The notes: generated by a model not told the origin, from the letters alone. 64,000 nt of DNA from Sparassis latifolia (GCA_018466975.1 CM031558.1:744001-808000); one strand, 5' to 3'; counted from the first letter of the stretch, positions 20,673-33,392 are shown. Program-made: numbers and translations.

Positions 20673-22221
20673 TCAACAGAGGCTTCGGTCACCACCTACG
20701 TCTGGTCTCAGAACACGCGAGTTGAACATTGCGCTGGCCTCCGACGAGGGACTCTCTACGTGGTGGGGCTCACGAGAGTTCAGCGAGGACATGATACTAT
20801 TGACATGCAATCTAGGAAGAATGACGGAAAGAGCTGCACACGACATCATCGGAAAGACGTTGCACTGTGAGGACGATCCACCCACCTAGGTAGTCTGTCT
20901 GCGTCATGGCCAGGTACATGATTAGATCGACGGTCGCGGTGGCGGCAGTAAGAAGACCTAGCCAGTGAGAACGTTCGAGTCGAACAGCAGGTAGCAGTGG
21001 CTACGATACGTACCATTCTGCATGGTATCTACAAATCCGGATCCAAGTCGATCGCTCATGAGGATTGGGCGAAAATAAACAGTCGAACAAACGACACGTA
21101 CTGCGAATAATCTTGTCCACCAATGTATCCGTCTTCTTGAATCCGGACTTGCGGTGTTGCAAATACCAAGTGATGGATATAGTGATGAGAAGATCGCCAA
21201 CCACGGACCATGACATCCATGTCGTGAACGCCGCCTTCTCGAGGATGATGTCCTGGAACCGGAATTGGTATTTAGCCCATATGATCGTCACTGCGAGTCC
21301 CGTCGCTACGACACAGAAATCAGCAAGCATCCTGTAGACAAGCCTACAGAAATCCGCACAGCCCGCTCCGAGACCGCATATGCAGATGAGGATGGTGAGA
21401 TAGACGTTCTTTGTGATGAGATAGACTCTCCGGGAGAAGTAGAAGTGATTGCACATTGCGATGAATCCCTGGTATACAGACCGTGTCAGTAACGACGGCC
21501 GAAACTACCACGTTGACCGCTTATACCAGGAAGAACGGATCTTAAAAACCAGATAATCAGAGACGCACACTGCGCTCTTGTAAACTGCATGCACTCACCG
21601 GTAGCAATTACTGTAGTATACGAAAGATAGCGAACAAGGCAGAACAATTATTAGTAAGGAGAAATGAACTATACAGAAACCCGTACGCCAGTCTCCCGTC
21701 TCGAACACCGTGATGTCTCCCCAGTGGTTAATGAATGCAATGTAGAACCTGAAGGACCGAACTTTTCAGGAAACCGTAGAGGCAAATAGAAGCGAATAAT
21801 TACCACGCAACCAAGATACCACAACTAAGGGTATCGACAAAAAGTATGAAGCCTACGAACAGTTTCATCCCGATGGGGTCCCTATATTGTGCGGAGCAGT
21901 CTTGTGTATAAAACGAACGAGGATATTAAGTGCGAAACATACTTTGGATAGCGTGTGTAGTACATGTACAGCTATCGCGACAAGTGGTTAGTTGTCACAG
22001 AGAAAGTCACAGAGGAGCTACTCACCTGGGCAAGCACAAATCCTAGAAGAAGCACGGCGATGAAGGTACCTGTACCGAGCACGCACTGAGGGAAACAGCC
22101 CGTGTACGCTAAAAGTGCACAAACCTGCAAAAATCGCTCCGAAGTCCGTCTTCAGGAGGTCTTGCTCGGCAGCCAAGACTGCTGCAGCTTGAGCGGCGGC
22201 ACTGTCACTGCTATTCGACAT
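20673..22221 (-). CDS. DUF6534-like multi-pass membrane protein
   Basis: Basidiomycete membrane protein family of unknown function. The start is at 22221 (MSNSSDSAAAQAAAVL). Early exons resolve as 22221-22125, 22069-22026, 21971-21943, 21881-21804 and one from 21748, giving DFGAIFAG-TFIAVLLLGFVLAQ, a YPKDPIGMKLFVGF helix and FYIAFINHWGD. The later part reads through AMCNHFYFSRRVYLIT, WSVVGDLLITISITWYL and HRKSGFKKTDTLVDKIIR, then LLTAATATVDLIMYLAMTQTDYL, and ends near SIMSSLNSRE, the usual C-terminal block of DUF6534 proteins. About seven hydrophobic segments can be seen. One junction does not resolve: between a mini-exon ending GCTACCG (about 21600) and the exon starting GGATTC (about 21457) the canonical sites leave one extra G. 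That could be a 1-nt insertion, a missed splice form or an assembly error. Confidence 0.7.
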
Positions 22222-25200
22222 TTTGATCGCTGGCCGCGCTCTGACGAGACAAGACTGTGCAGAGGAATGGATCGCCCAATGGGGTATAGGAACGGCGAGC
22301 TGCCTGCGATGCAGACAGAGATCTTATATGCCTATTCATCTGGCAGAGCGCGGCAATCACTCCGACGATGCGATTGGATGGAAAGCATCGTCGGCTTTTC
22401 AGCAGAATTTGTGGGATGATGGACTGAGATCAGGGAGGAAAATCCGGTTTACCGCGAGCTGTTGGGTGGTAGCCGACGGTCGTTACTGCTTTGGGATGGC
22501 TTGGGACCGTCGGCAGCCACCAATTTGGTGCGCAGTGATGGAGCGTCTGACCTCCACCGAGGTAGAGGTGCACAGGGTATACGTTAACCACTCCCATCGC
22601 CAGCTTCTGGAACTGAAGGAAACATCATGCCTCTCCAAATCAGCCATATCCTTTCCGGACCAGCCGCGCATTGGTCGATACTCACCTTAAGCAATTTATT
22701 CAAATGAACTTTCCCCGGCAGCGAACTTGGGCCAGTGCGACAACCGTAGTTGTTGCAGAGCGTTTTGTTCACCCGCAAATCCGAAACACGGATCTGCAAG
22801 CGAGGCCAGATGAACTTTCCAAATCCGGCAAGGTCGAGCCTCAGAATCAGACTGCCAGCGCACGCGTACGGAAGCTTTGCCCGATGGGATTCGCGCCTGG
22901 CGCATCTCCATGACATTAATGATGCTTCCTTAGTCGACCGCTTACAGTCGCAGCCTCAGCTTCGTTCTCCGCGTCATATTTGAGCCCAGACTGGGCCACA
23001 TCCATGTGGATCCGATAGACGGGTGCTACTGCATAGCCAAGATTTGCCCCCTCTTGTCGATGACTCTCGCGTTCTTAAACAGTCTGCAACTAAATGTCTC
23101 CTCAGATGACGTGTTATCCTAGGGTGTCCAACTGCTGCAAATCATTACTTTACCATGCGTACGGTTAGATCTGCACAACACAGTTTAGACGGCTAAGCTC
23201 TGCGTACGAGCGCACCTACGGATTTAAAGGTCCCCAGTGACTCTCACGGAGCTGCAGACGGAATCCCCTTTGACCTAGGCCTGTTCCTTTACTTTCACTA
23301 GCGTCAATAGCTTCTCAACTCGTCCTCGATGTTTGTGAGCCAGGTGAAGCAACGAGGTGCCGTTATACGATGGTGATGGAGGTATACCGGCGCATAGCTT
23401 CAAACCCGCGCGATGGACTTGATTCTGCTGTGACCATGACTCCTCTTATGCAGGTGGCAGCTTCAGAAAATGAACTCAGCACTCTCTTGTCTGCCCATCA
23501 ATATACCGACAGAGGTGTAAATGCAAGATTTCGAGGCTATGCCTAATGCCCTCAGTTTCTTTTGTGGGTCTGGAGAAATGTGGACTGATTTGCATACAGT
23601 TAACGTGCCCGGCACTCAACAAAGGGTCATGAGACAAGACTTACCACTGCGCACTAAAATGACGCTAATCGTAGGGCACAATGCCAGTCTTCGATATCGG
23701 GAGTCCGTCGTCCTCAACCAACAAATGCCGCAGCTCTTCGCTGATGAGATAACAACCTCGCATCACAGGTATGGCATTTTCTCATACCCGTTCTACCTCC
23801 ATGTCTTATTGACCGAGAGGCGGCGCCTCAGTATGATTCGAGTAGTATCCGCCTTTCTGCACTTGACAGTAGCGGACGCGAGCGTGCACATTCGTTCTGC
23901 ACTGTTGCTCATTCACCAGATCGGCGGGTATGCACAGCATCATGATCCACAATAAGAGCCACGTTCTCTGCCCACCAGGTCCACGGTCAGGTAAACTTTT
24001 CTGATACTTGTCAACATGCCGTGAATGACGGTTCTGTAGCTTGCGTGCACTGGCAGGCGCTCAGATCCACGCTGGCGTCCAATAGCCCGAGTTGAGGGTA
24101 CATAGCTCGAACTTACCGATCTGCCCACGAGAGACATGGGAGGTTGATACTCACAGTATCTGCATTGCGGAGCGTGATCCGATGCTGCATGGCTTTCCAT
24201 GTCAGGTGCGATATCAGTATTCATCCATCGCTGTCACCTGAAATATTCTGTTCAGATGCCCATTGTATGGCTTCATACGCAACGCTGCGCCAGGTCTCAA
24301 GGTGATCCTGCCTCTCATACAGTTGTTCGTACCAGTGGGAAACAGAAAGGGTCCTCGAACACGCCACCTACCGCTGCCGCCGGAATTCTGCAGGGTGATA
24401 TGGGATACGGGCATGTGTATTCCGTCCGATTCAGGGGATTTTACCAACTTGCGCACACACCTGTCGTCGATCGATCAGGATCTGCTGTAGGAGAAGGAAT
24501 GACGGTCAGCTTGCGATGCACTCACCAAGTATGAAGCTGTCGTGCATCGTAGGAACGGGGTAGTCTCGGACCATACCCTCACATCCGCCCTACATCGGTT
24601 TCTGACCTAATCTCATGTATGATTCCTCCACTTCTCAGAAGGTGACGTGGGTGTTGCCCCACTATGGAGGGAACATTCAGGTGGTAAGGCTTCTCCGGAG
24701 CGCAAATACAGCAAAGATCTGGAGACTGCGGTTCATAGACGTGCAAAATATCATCCATTTTGTTGGAACAGAGACCAGGGGAGAAGACATGTAGGTGAGA
24801 AGAGCTTCAGGTTACGCTTCCGCAAATCGCCATCGCAACTTGTGGAAATGGACTTCGTCACCGCCTAACAGAGTGGATTTGTAAACCAAAAACTCGTATC
24901 TCTCTTCCATCCCCCGTTGCTGAGCGCTTTGGATGTACGCATGACCACCCTGTGCACAGTGAGTGTTTGTCGATATTCATATCCAAAGGTCGCAGGCCAG
25001 AAAGCGAGGCAAGTCTGTACATAATCGGGCGAATCTGCTGGCGAAGGATGGGTCATGCCGCCCTTCCTAGAGATCGCCGATCCTTTTGCCAAATGTGGTA
25101 ACTGTTTAGGTTGAAGCTCTCCAGCTGTCAAATTTCAAGATCAGGAGTCTCAGGTCAGAGCAATCAACACCTGGTGACAACAGCCTCTAGATACATTGCA

Positions 25201-25533
25201 ATTCGTGACAAGAGTTAGTACTAGAAACGATTGGACAACCGGACAACTGTGGCGAACATCATTCTCCTCGCTCACGCGATATCTAGGGAAGCCAACCTCT
25301 TCCTGAACAGCAGGTACCCGTCTTCCGATCTCGGAGACCGATCGACCTGCCAATAGGAGAAGCAGCAGACTACTTCCGGCATAACTAGGCAGACAGCCTA
25401 CGTGGACGATTGCGCGTTCGCATTTCATCATCCTTCTCAAGCTGGCCAGACAAGTGAGGATCGTAGAACAGTGAGTATCGTCGTGCCTCGCTCACATTGG
25501 ATAGCATTCCGAAGGTCACAGTTGTGCAAAATT
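22222..25533. other. 3.3 kb without a convincing gene
   Basis: Open frames of up to 155 codons occur on the plus strand (22223-22690 and 23521-23955), but neither resembles a known family, has clear splice partners, or shows low-complexity features that would help. It may be decayed sequence or hold noncoding or lineage-specific exons. Confidence 0.5.
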
Positions 25534-25577
25534 TCAGTCATATTGATAACCATTCCGGTGGTACCGCTGATCGTAGA

Positions 25578-25621
<44 letters not shown>

Positions 25622-27318
25622 TAGCCATCCTCGTCGTCGTAATAGCTTGAATAGCCATGGCGGTCGGGCTGAGGCCATTTTGCGTCATACACTCTCCGTG
25701 CTGCAGGATCCGAGAGAGTTTCATATGCCTCGGCGACAACCTTGAACTTCTCAGCCACACCGCCCTGCAGTGGGAGAGAACAGTCATCATCCGGGCTACA
25801 AGAGTGAGAGTAGCCTTACCTTGTCTGGATGGTGCTTCAGCGACTCAGTACGGTAGGCTTTCTTGATCTCTGTCGCTGAGCATGTTCTCTTGAGTCCTAC
25901 GTTCAGTTGATCCAGCAAGATGTCAGCGAGATTATCGAGGTAGGACAGGTTCCACGGACCAAGGATCTTGTAGTAATCCTTATCTTTCTTGCGCTCCCTC
26001 TCTGCATCCCTCTCCGCGCACTCTAGCTCCTCCTTCAAAGTTCGTGCGTCGGTAGCATTCAGTAGGGCTGCACCATGTTCCAGGGCTGATTTGAAGTCTT
26101 CGACCGCCGATTCGTAGAGTTCGAGGCCGACGTATATGCGTCCCCGAGCACGGTACGCCTTGAAATACGATGGGTCCAGTGCTAATGCGGTGTTGACGTC
26201 CTTCAGCCCTTCGGCGTACAATTTGATCTTTGGCGGCCATCGAAATTGGCACATACGTCACCGGTGACCAAGTCAAGCACGCACCTTTGATCGCGCGGTC
26301 GCCCTGTTGAGTAATAGGATCGCCCGGAGAAGACATCCCTTGCAGTCCTCTTCCTTCTCAGTTACCATCTAATAAACGCTCGTATCAACCTCTGGAGAGG
26401 CGAGTTAAGACAGATGTATCTCACCTCGAGTGCACTACTGTACTTCATGACAGCTTCAATCCATTCCTGTCCTTGAAAATGTGAGTTGCCCTCGTCTTTC
26501 AGACGGCGAACCTCTTTGATCCGAGCACGGAGCACTCTCGCGCTCGTGTTGTCCGGATCAAGCTTCAGCACAGCCACAATCTGGTCGAAGGCGGGAGGTA
26601 ACTTCCCAGAGAGGAACAACACCAGAGCGCGGAGGATCTTGACTTCGATGGTATGGGATTTAGAGTGTACCAACTCACTGTATGTAGCTCGTCAGATACC
26701 GGCACAAATCGTAAAGATGTGATAGCGCATACTCAGCGGTTCTCATCGCTACCACCCAGTTGCCTTCGGCAATGAGCAACTCGATGCCCCAGCACTGGAT
26801 CTCCGCGGGACAATCTACACTTTCATCTGCAAACACTGTCAAACATGCTTCGTACGACGTCCGCGCCGCCCGCCAGTGCTTGCGCGACCGCGCACCATGG
26901 TACCTCTCAATGTGCGACCCCAGGTCGAGCAGCCGACATTTCAACGTCAACGCGTCCTGGTCCCCAGGTTCTATGGACAGCGCTTCGCGGATGGCGAGGA
27001 GCGCAGCGGAGTGCGAGCCGAGACGGAAGCGACAGCGAGCGGTCTGGATGAGAACTTTTACAGAAGGTTTGTAGCCTGCCAGCGAGGATGCGAGCTGGAA
27101 GTCTGCGAGAGCGGAGAGGTAGTCTTTGCATTTAGCGTATGCGATCCCACGAGTCGAGTAGATGTCGGCTATACCCCTGTCAAGCGCTTCAGGTGGGTAT
27201 CCCGTAAGTTCGAGTCGGAACACAAGTGTGACTGGTACAAACCGATCGCGTCCGTAAGCAACGCAATTGCAGAACGGTACTCGTCACACAGGAGCGCTGC
27301 CTGCGCCCTGCTCAACAT
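25534..27318 (-). CDS. DnaJ/TPR co-chaperone (DNAJC7-type); 5' end uncertain
   Basis: TPR repeats followed by a C-terminal J domain, the layout of DNAJC7-type co-chaperones that link Hsp70 and Hsp90. TPR-like helices are seen in YSTRGIAYAKCKDYLSALAD, LGSHSAALLAIREALSIEPG, RLKDEGNSHFQGQEWIEAVM and YFKAYRARGRIYVGLELYES. The J domain reads DYYKILG (intron) LKRTCSATEIKKAYR and contains the HPD motif (SLKHHPDK), then an intron and EKFKVVAEAYETLSDP. Introns around the J domain are GT..AG and in phase. The protein ends with a long aspartate run encoded by a (GTC/GAC)n microsatellite. An ATG at 27318 starts MLSRAQAALL, which looks like a first TPR helix, but the join to the next TPR exon was not resolved and the true start may lie further upstream, close to or overlapping the zinc-knuckle gene. 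Confidence 0.8.
25581..25620. repeat. (CGT)n microsatellite encoding poly-Asp
   Basis: Thirteen uninterrupted trinucleotides on the plus strand, read as GAC (Asp) on the minus strand. They lie in the C-terminal tail of the DnaJ/TPR protein, and length variation would keep the frame. Confidence 0.97.
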
Positions 27319-27383
27319 ACTCGAAGCTGCTGGATTTGGCTTCCACTGCTCTCGGGTTTTCTGCGTCCTGGAGATGCAGTGAG

Positions 27384-28575
27384 CTACAGGTATCCCCAGA
27401 TATGGAGAAGCACCAACTCTTGCTTTGCATTGTCGCTGTTTGCACCACCCTGTGTACCAGCTGCTGCATTCGAGTGCTCCTTCTCATGCGTATGTTCAGG
27501 TTTTGAATTGGGCTGTGCCTTCGAAACGGGACATTGCCTACATCTTGTCAAAACCAATCAACACCGGCATCTCTTGTTGGTGAATCTCACCCAGGGAAGT
27601 GATTTCTACCCCCGCAACGACTGCAGGATGCCTGCTGAGAGCGAGGTGGATTGGGACATGTCCTTCCCTGATGTCCAGTAGCTCCACATTTCTACATGAT
27701 TCTGTTTTTTAATATTCGGAAATAAAGTAAGAGAAAGCAGCCTACGAAACAAACGCGTTTGGGGCACTGCGGAAGTGTATGGCCGGCTTCGCCACAAGAA
27801 AAACACGTCTTCTGACGCGGCTTGGTACATTCGTGCTGGAAATGACCATGCTCCTTGCAATTCAGGCATCTCCATTTCTGTGAACTCGTCAGGCAAATTC
27901 GCGGGACTGTTGTAAGATGCTCACTGAACGGTTGGGACATTCGCTAGCGAGATGCCCGATTTCTTCGCAACGTCTGCATGTCATCTTGAGGTATCCGCGA
28001 GGTTTGGGACACTCGAAATGCATGTGCCCGTTGGTGTTGCAATTCGCACAATGCCATTTCTGTGGCTCTGTGAATTCATGGCGCGCCGCGGAAGCGAAGT
28101 AGAATATATATTGCTCACCGCACGATTCGGACACTCGTTAGCGAGATGACCCTTTTCCTGACAGCGTCGACATATGATCTTCGAACAACCGCGGGGCTTT
28201 AAACATTCCCAATGTCCATGTCCGGACTGTTCGCAATTCCTACATATCCATTCCTGAGAATATGCTCAGCCGTGGTGGGGAGGTAACTCGTGACGAGGCA
28301 CTCACTGAACGCACAGGACAGTCGGCCGAAGTATGTCCTTTTTTGCTGCATCCTCCGCACTTTCTGTTCAAGAATCCTTTGGGCTTGGGACAAGCACGCG
28401 ATTGGTGCCCCGGCTCTTGGCAGTTGAAGCAAAGACGTTCATTAGATGAACATTCCGTTGGGGTATGGTCGTCTGTACAGCGCAACGCATAGTCAGTTGC
28501 AGAGTGGTGAAGAGAAAGAGATCGTTCACTTTTCCCGCATTTGTAGCAATATTTGCGTTCAGCACTCTCGGCCAT
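27384..28575 (-). CDS. CCHC zinc-knuckle protein with 11 knuckles (CNBP/Gis2/Byr3-like)
   Basis: Nucleic-acid-binding protein made almost wholly of CX2CX4HX4C zinc knuckles, as in CNBP/Gis2. Start ATG at 28575 (MAESAERKYCYKC). Knuckle 1 spans the first intron. Knuckles then follow in pairs, about one pair per exon: CFNC/CGGC, CRNC/CRRC, CANC/CRRC, CLNC/CFSC and CFKC/CSRC, each completed to H and C. The introns after the pairs fall at equivalent places, just after CP-x-R, so the gene looks built by duplication of a two-knuckle exon. The last pair needs an intron starting right after CPKRVCF, which restores CFKCGATGHQGRTC, and a further one inside the last knuckle (HFPG/QCP). A Lys/Gln/Asn-rich tail follows to the stop at 27384. 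Family members usually have 5-9 knuckles, so 11 is on the long side. The last exon lies very close to the start of the downstream DnaJ/TPR gene on the same strand. Confidence 0.82.
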
Positions 28576-28904
28576 TGTATAGACAGCATGCACAGCAGAT
28601 TCACAAGCAGTACGAAGACGTCAGTCAGATAGACGGCAGAGCAGAGTGAACCTCGAATAAGTCACGATCCCGATCACGAAAGCATATGAGTTCTATAAAG
28701 GTCACCAAAGCATCTGCGGACTATGAGGCGGAAGACAAGGAGAAGTTGAGGTTGCGAACGAAGGATGCGTCCGGCGTCTGCTCGATCGCGTAGGGCTGGT
28801 CGTGGGAGGGGACAGCCTGAGAACACTGCAAGGCACCAAACAAGTAGTATTAGTCTTACATTAAATACAAGCATTACACCGAACAGATATCAGAACACCC
28901 TCCA
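28576..28904. other. Short spacer between the zinc-knuckle gene and VPS34
   Basis: About 330 bp holding the promoter of the zinc-knuckle gene and the 3' UTR of VPS34; both genes are on the minus strand. No exon was seen. Confidence 0.6.
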
Positions 28905-31900
28905 TCAGCTCCTCCAATACTGCGCCCAGTCATGCATCCGGTCCAGCACCGCAGTGAACGGCGAGATGTCATTCAGCAGCTTCTCAAAGTGCTCGATCGC
29001 CAGCTCCTCAGTCAGATCCAGACAGAACTTGCCCAGCAGCTGCTCGTGCACATCGCGCTGCTTGATGTGCGGGATGTTTGCGTCTACCATTAGCGTTACC
29101 AGGTTCAGGATGAGGTTCGCGCTCTTGCGGAGGATCGTGAACGCCGTGAAGCAGAAGTTCTTGAAGCGCGTGTAGTGCACTGATTGTACACCGCCCATTG
29201 CCTCTACCATCTCTTTGCACACCTTGACTGGGGGCGCGAGAGGCTTGGGGTCACGGCCAAGGATGTAACCGAAGTCAACTGAACAGACGTTGTGAGTACT
29301 CGGTGATATGAAGTTGGAGAGAACAAACCATGGAAGAAGTGACCTTGACAACCCACCCGCAGTCAGTTTAAATTCCAAATAGCGATAAGACAACATACCG
29401 TCAGGAGCCAGAAGTAGATTGTCCAGATGTCGATCTCCGACACCCAACAGGTAGGTCATAACGCAATAACCAGCTGGAAATACAGTTGAGAGAAATGATA
29501 GGGTTTAAGAGATTGCACTCACCGCAGCTTCTGACGAACGTATCGATGACACCGGGCTCAACCCCATACGTCCCCACACTGCCCTCGTCCGGACTGTGCG
29601 CTCGCAGGTAATTAAGCAGTGTTCCGTGTTCACTTACAATAGCAGCGATAGTTTTGCTCGGGATGAACTGCACCATGCCCTGTGACGGGCCCGTTGCCAG
29701 CACATCGTATGGACTCAGCTTCAAGTCCAAATTCTCCTTCCGCAGCAGCCGATCCATGAGCGTGAATAGCTGTATCACAAGCTGATCCTGGCGCATGTCG
29801 TCTCCATCCTTGAAGATCACAGGGTACTCCGAGCCGTCGGTGCACTGAAAGTACAGCAGCATGGGGAACATGTTCGACTTGAAGACGCTCGACTTGTCTG
29901 CGATTATCCCGTTTACTTCGATGCGTGCGTTGAGCGGGAGCGGTAACGGTGGCATGGAGGCGAGGTTGTTCTTGGACTCTGCGAGGAACGTGCGGAGCTT
30001 CTCGATCTTCTTCGGGCGCGGGTCCTTGGAGGTGCGAAGGTCCTTTGCACGTTTGGCGAGCGTAGCGATTAGCTCGCCCTGCCTACGCATGATGTCCCGA
30101 CGCTCAGCAACCCCTGCTGACTGCAAGGGAGAATCAGCATCTCCACACTAGGAATTCAGAAAGCCGACGTCGATCACCTGAAGGGCCTCCATAAACTTGA
30201 AGACCACTCTGCCATACATCTTGGCAACCACACGGTCATCGAGGGCCACCTCGACCATGAGATACCAGTAGAAGCGATTGCCCAGTATCGGGTTCCGCAC
30301 AGCCCGTGCGATGAGGAAGTCGGCTAGACCGCTATCGTCGTAAGAGATGGCGCTTGTCGTTGAGCGAATTGATCGCTGATCGCTCGCGAGGCTCTCGAAC
30401 TTGAGCGCCTGCACCAGCTGCAGCAGATACAAGAGCAATTCCTAGAGAATTGTCAGAGCCGGAATATGCTGCATGTACGTATAGCAGAGGCTCACATCGT
30501 CGTCGGCTCTAGTGAGCTGCTTGACCGCAAACGCTCTAACACGGGAATCTACAGTATTTGGACCGAGAAGCTCGAGCGCGTCGTCGATGTCTATCTCGGT
30601 CCACTGTGGCAATAGCTCCTCAACAGCTTGTTTAACCTCTGACGGATCGCGCCATGTCACGGACTTGAGGAACTTTGTCAGACCGCGTCTATCGCGGGTG
30701 AGGTAGAACCGGAATTTCCAAATCAAGTCCTTCTCTTCTCCGGTCAGAGGTTGACTTGGTGCATAGTTCAGAATTTCCTGTAATGGCGGTTAGAGCACAA
30801 GATGATGAGTATTTCTGCGCATACTCACAGCGATGTCATCTCTGATCTTCGCATTGGGCTTCAACTCCCTATCGTAAGGGCTGCTTCTGTGACTGCGAAC
30901 AAGACGACGATGCTTGTCCTCCACAGGATTCTCACGGGCGATGTCTGGGTCAATGACCGTCCACAGCTGGGTGTCTGCGGCAAACGCGGACGGTGTCGAC
31001 GGAACGGGAGTGGAAGCAGGAGGTACAGCAGCAGAAGTTGATGCAACGTTTGACGCATCCTAAGACATGGTTTGCAAAGTGATCGTCATAGAGATGAAAG
31101 ACATACTGGTTCAGAGAATACGACTGGAAAGTCGAAGCGAGGCAAATCGATGTAGAGAAACAGATTCTCTGACTTCTCGGTTTCCGCCTGCGCAGAATCT
31201 CAGTACTGATGACTTCAATAACATTTGGGCCTGCCCACAGCATGGATCTCTGCCATCTTGCGGAATGCCATAGCGTCCAGCCAATCAGACTTTGGGAGGT
31301 CGCCTCGTTCGTATTTCTTCACGAGCTACAAGGTCAAGGTAGGAAGAACCGCGTGCAGCGACGCAATGTGTATAACACACCTTCTCCAATCTCCCCATCT
31401 CATCTCTACTACCAACTTTACTTGGGGTGGTACTCTCGATAGATCCATCGGCTTCGCGATCAGGCCATAGGAACAACCTATGTTTGCCTCTTCGAAGACT
31501 CCTGGAATGTCAAGTATGTCAGCAGATGTTTCTTCGGGTATAAAAGGACGAGCTATACCACTTCTTGCCGAAGAGACGGAAAGTAGAACCTCCAACAGGT
31601 ACCGCTTCTCTCGGTCCTGCGATGTCCCACACGGTGAAAGTAATTTGAGAACTGAGCGGAAGATCGCAGTAGCGGATTGGCAACGTGATCCATTCGTTCC
31701 ATCTTTCACGGCAGGTGTATTAATCGCAGGGTCAACGAAGTGCAACCAACGAACTCACGTATAATCTTTCTTGAAGGACTTGAAGGCTGTTCGAATAGGT
31801 ATAGTAAGTGGCTTGTTGTCCGCCACTAGCTGACAGGTCACATAAAGGTCCGAGAAATTGCTTCATCTGATGTCATTGAGAGAGATCACAGAGGTTATGC

Positions 31901-32131
31901 GGGAGCCTGCTCACGGGGATTGTTGAACACCATAGAAGCGCAGTTCAGGCTTCTCCAAGACTTCAGTGAATGTGTGAGGCTTCCGCGTTCCCTCTAGCTG
32001 AGATCTACGACAACGCACGGTCAGCTATACGGCGCATCGTCCTGTCGGACAACCCACATGCGGAATGTGACTGGGACTTTGAGATCGCTAAGTTTGGCGA
32101 AGGTGAAGTCGTCGCGGTTGTCCTTGTCCAT
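28905..32131 (-). CDS. VPS34: Phosphatidylinositol 3-kinase catalytic subunit Vps34
   Basis: Class III PI3-kinase, making PI3P on endosomal and autophagosomal membranes in complex with Vps15 and Vps30/Atg6. The start at 32131 gives [20 protein letters not shown]. The N-terminal C2 region includes [18 protein letters not shown] and [21 protein letters not shown] helical (PIK) domain follows with [40 protein letters not shown] and [10 protein letters not shown]. The kinase domain has [19 protein letters not shown], the catalytic loop [16 protein letters not shown], the activation segment [13 protein letters not shown], and the C-terminal helix ending AQYWRS at the stop. Many introns interrupt the gene; the blocks appear in the correct order with no stop inside them. 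It is divergent from the Nudix gene across 189 bp. Confidence 0.96.
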
Positions 32132-32320
32132 GATTGTGCACGATGAACAGATTAGGAGCGTAATGACTTGGTATCATGCTATGCACGCCGGAAGCCTCAG
32201 GATAACCGCGGTCAGAGAACACAGTGGCAGGTCCAATCGGACGCCCGTAATTAATTGAGTGTCATATGATCTCCAATGGTGACTCCTTCAACTTGAGCTG
32301 TTCTGTGATCACTACGAACG
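32132..32320. promoter_or_regulatory. Bidirectional promoter between VPS34 and the Nudix gene
   Basis: Only 189 bp separate the two start codons on opposite strands, so transcription control for both genes must largely overlap here. No specific factor site was identified. Confidence 0.6.
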
Positions 32321-33392
32321 ATGGCCACCGCGTACCATATTACTCCCTCAGTCCTTCAATCCCTGTCAGAACAATCTCGAGAATGCATAGAAAGGCTGGC
32401 GGTACATGAGCCGGAAAGAGTTGATCTGTCCGTCAGTATCCCACTCCTCTGAGATAAATCACGCCAACGGACATTTAGGTCAGACCGCCCTACTGCACGC
32501 CTTGCAGCCGTTCTTGTACTGCTGTACGAGAGAGCTGGTAAGCTAAGGGTGTTACTGACCACTCGATCAAAGCTTCTCCGCACCCACCCCGGTCAAACTG
32601 CTCTTCCTGGCGGGAAGGTGGACGAGACCGACGTTGATGTCACACAAACTGCGGTAGGTGTCGGAAAGTAATGCATGCTCAGTCACTATATTAAGTATCC
32701 CTCTACAGTACCGTGAAGCCTATGAGGAGGTCGCTCTACCGTTGAAATGCCCCGATATGCACACGGTGACAGTCATGAGGCCTTATCTCTCCTCCAGCAA
32801 ACTGCTGGTGACGCCCGTCGTGGCGCTCTTGACCGACATATCGGTGCTTGACGATCTCAAGGCATCAGAAAGCGAAGTGTCACGCATATTCGAGCATCCT
32901 CTGGAAGCGATCCTGGAACCCGGTCTCACGAACGACGAACCATTGGTCGAAAAGGGCAGCGAGGACTGGCCATACGAACAAGACTTCCATGTATGGCTCA
33001 GTTCTGTCTCACTTCGGCGGTGCTGCAGCTGACGATATTCATCAGTGCACATCGGATATCTTTCTGGGATGGCTTGGAAATTCTACTTATCGCATGCACC
33101 GCTTTCGCTCATCAGCGTCTCCCGTCAAGGGGCTGACTTCAGATATTTTGGTAAGTAATAATCTGTGCACTTCGCGAGGAAACCGCAGGGGCTCATCTAC
33201 CTCTCCTGTCACTGCAAGATCGCAGCGGCCGAGATAGCTTACGATCGGCAACCAAGCTACGAACGTTATGCCCCAGGGCAGCTGAGAAGTTTTGCTCCTA
33301 TTTTGCTCCTATTGGAGTTGGATGAAACCGCTCAGCCTGCTACCTCTGGCACCTCAACGCCCAGGATAGAAGTGGGCGTAGCTGCGAGCTAG
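32321..33392 (+). CDS. Nudix hydrolase, coenzyme A diphosphatase type (Pcd1-like)
   Basis: The start at 32321 is MATAYHITPSVLQSLS. After a small intron (best read with a GTCCGT donor near 32415) comes RPTARLAAVLVLLYE, then TRSKLLRTHPGQTALPGGKV, and across the next intron YREAYEEVAL. GGK plus REAYEEVAL is a Nudix box with its REUXEE core, which binds the divalent cation. The preceding HPGQTALPGG fits the CoA-pyrophosphatase subgroup (NUDT7/NUDT8/Pcd1), which in yeast is peroxisomal and removes oxidised CoA. Later exons contain STYRMHRFRSSASPVKGLTS and, after an intron at 33150-33190, GLIYLSCHCK to the stop at 33392. No obvious PTS1 was seen at the C-terminus (VAAS). Confidence 0.85.

Noticed and set aside
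23521..23955. 144-codon plus-strand ORF as a gene
   Set aside because: No family resemblance, no splice partners, and the surrounding 3 kb looks decayed.
26760..27382. Plus-strand ORFs opposite the DnaJ/TPR gene
   Set aside because: They are antisense shadows of TPR exons.
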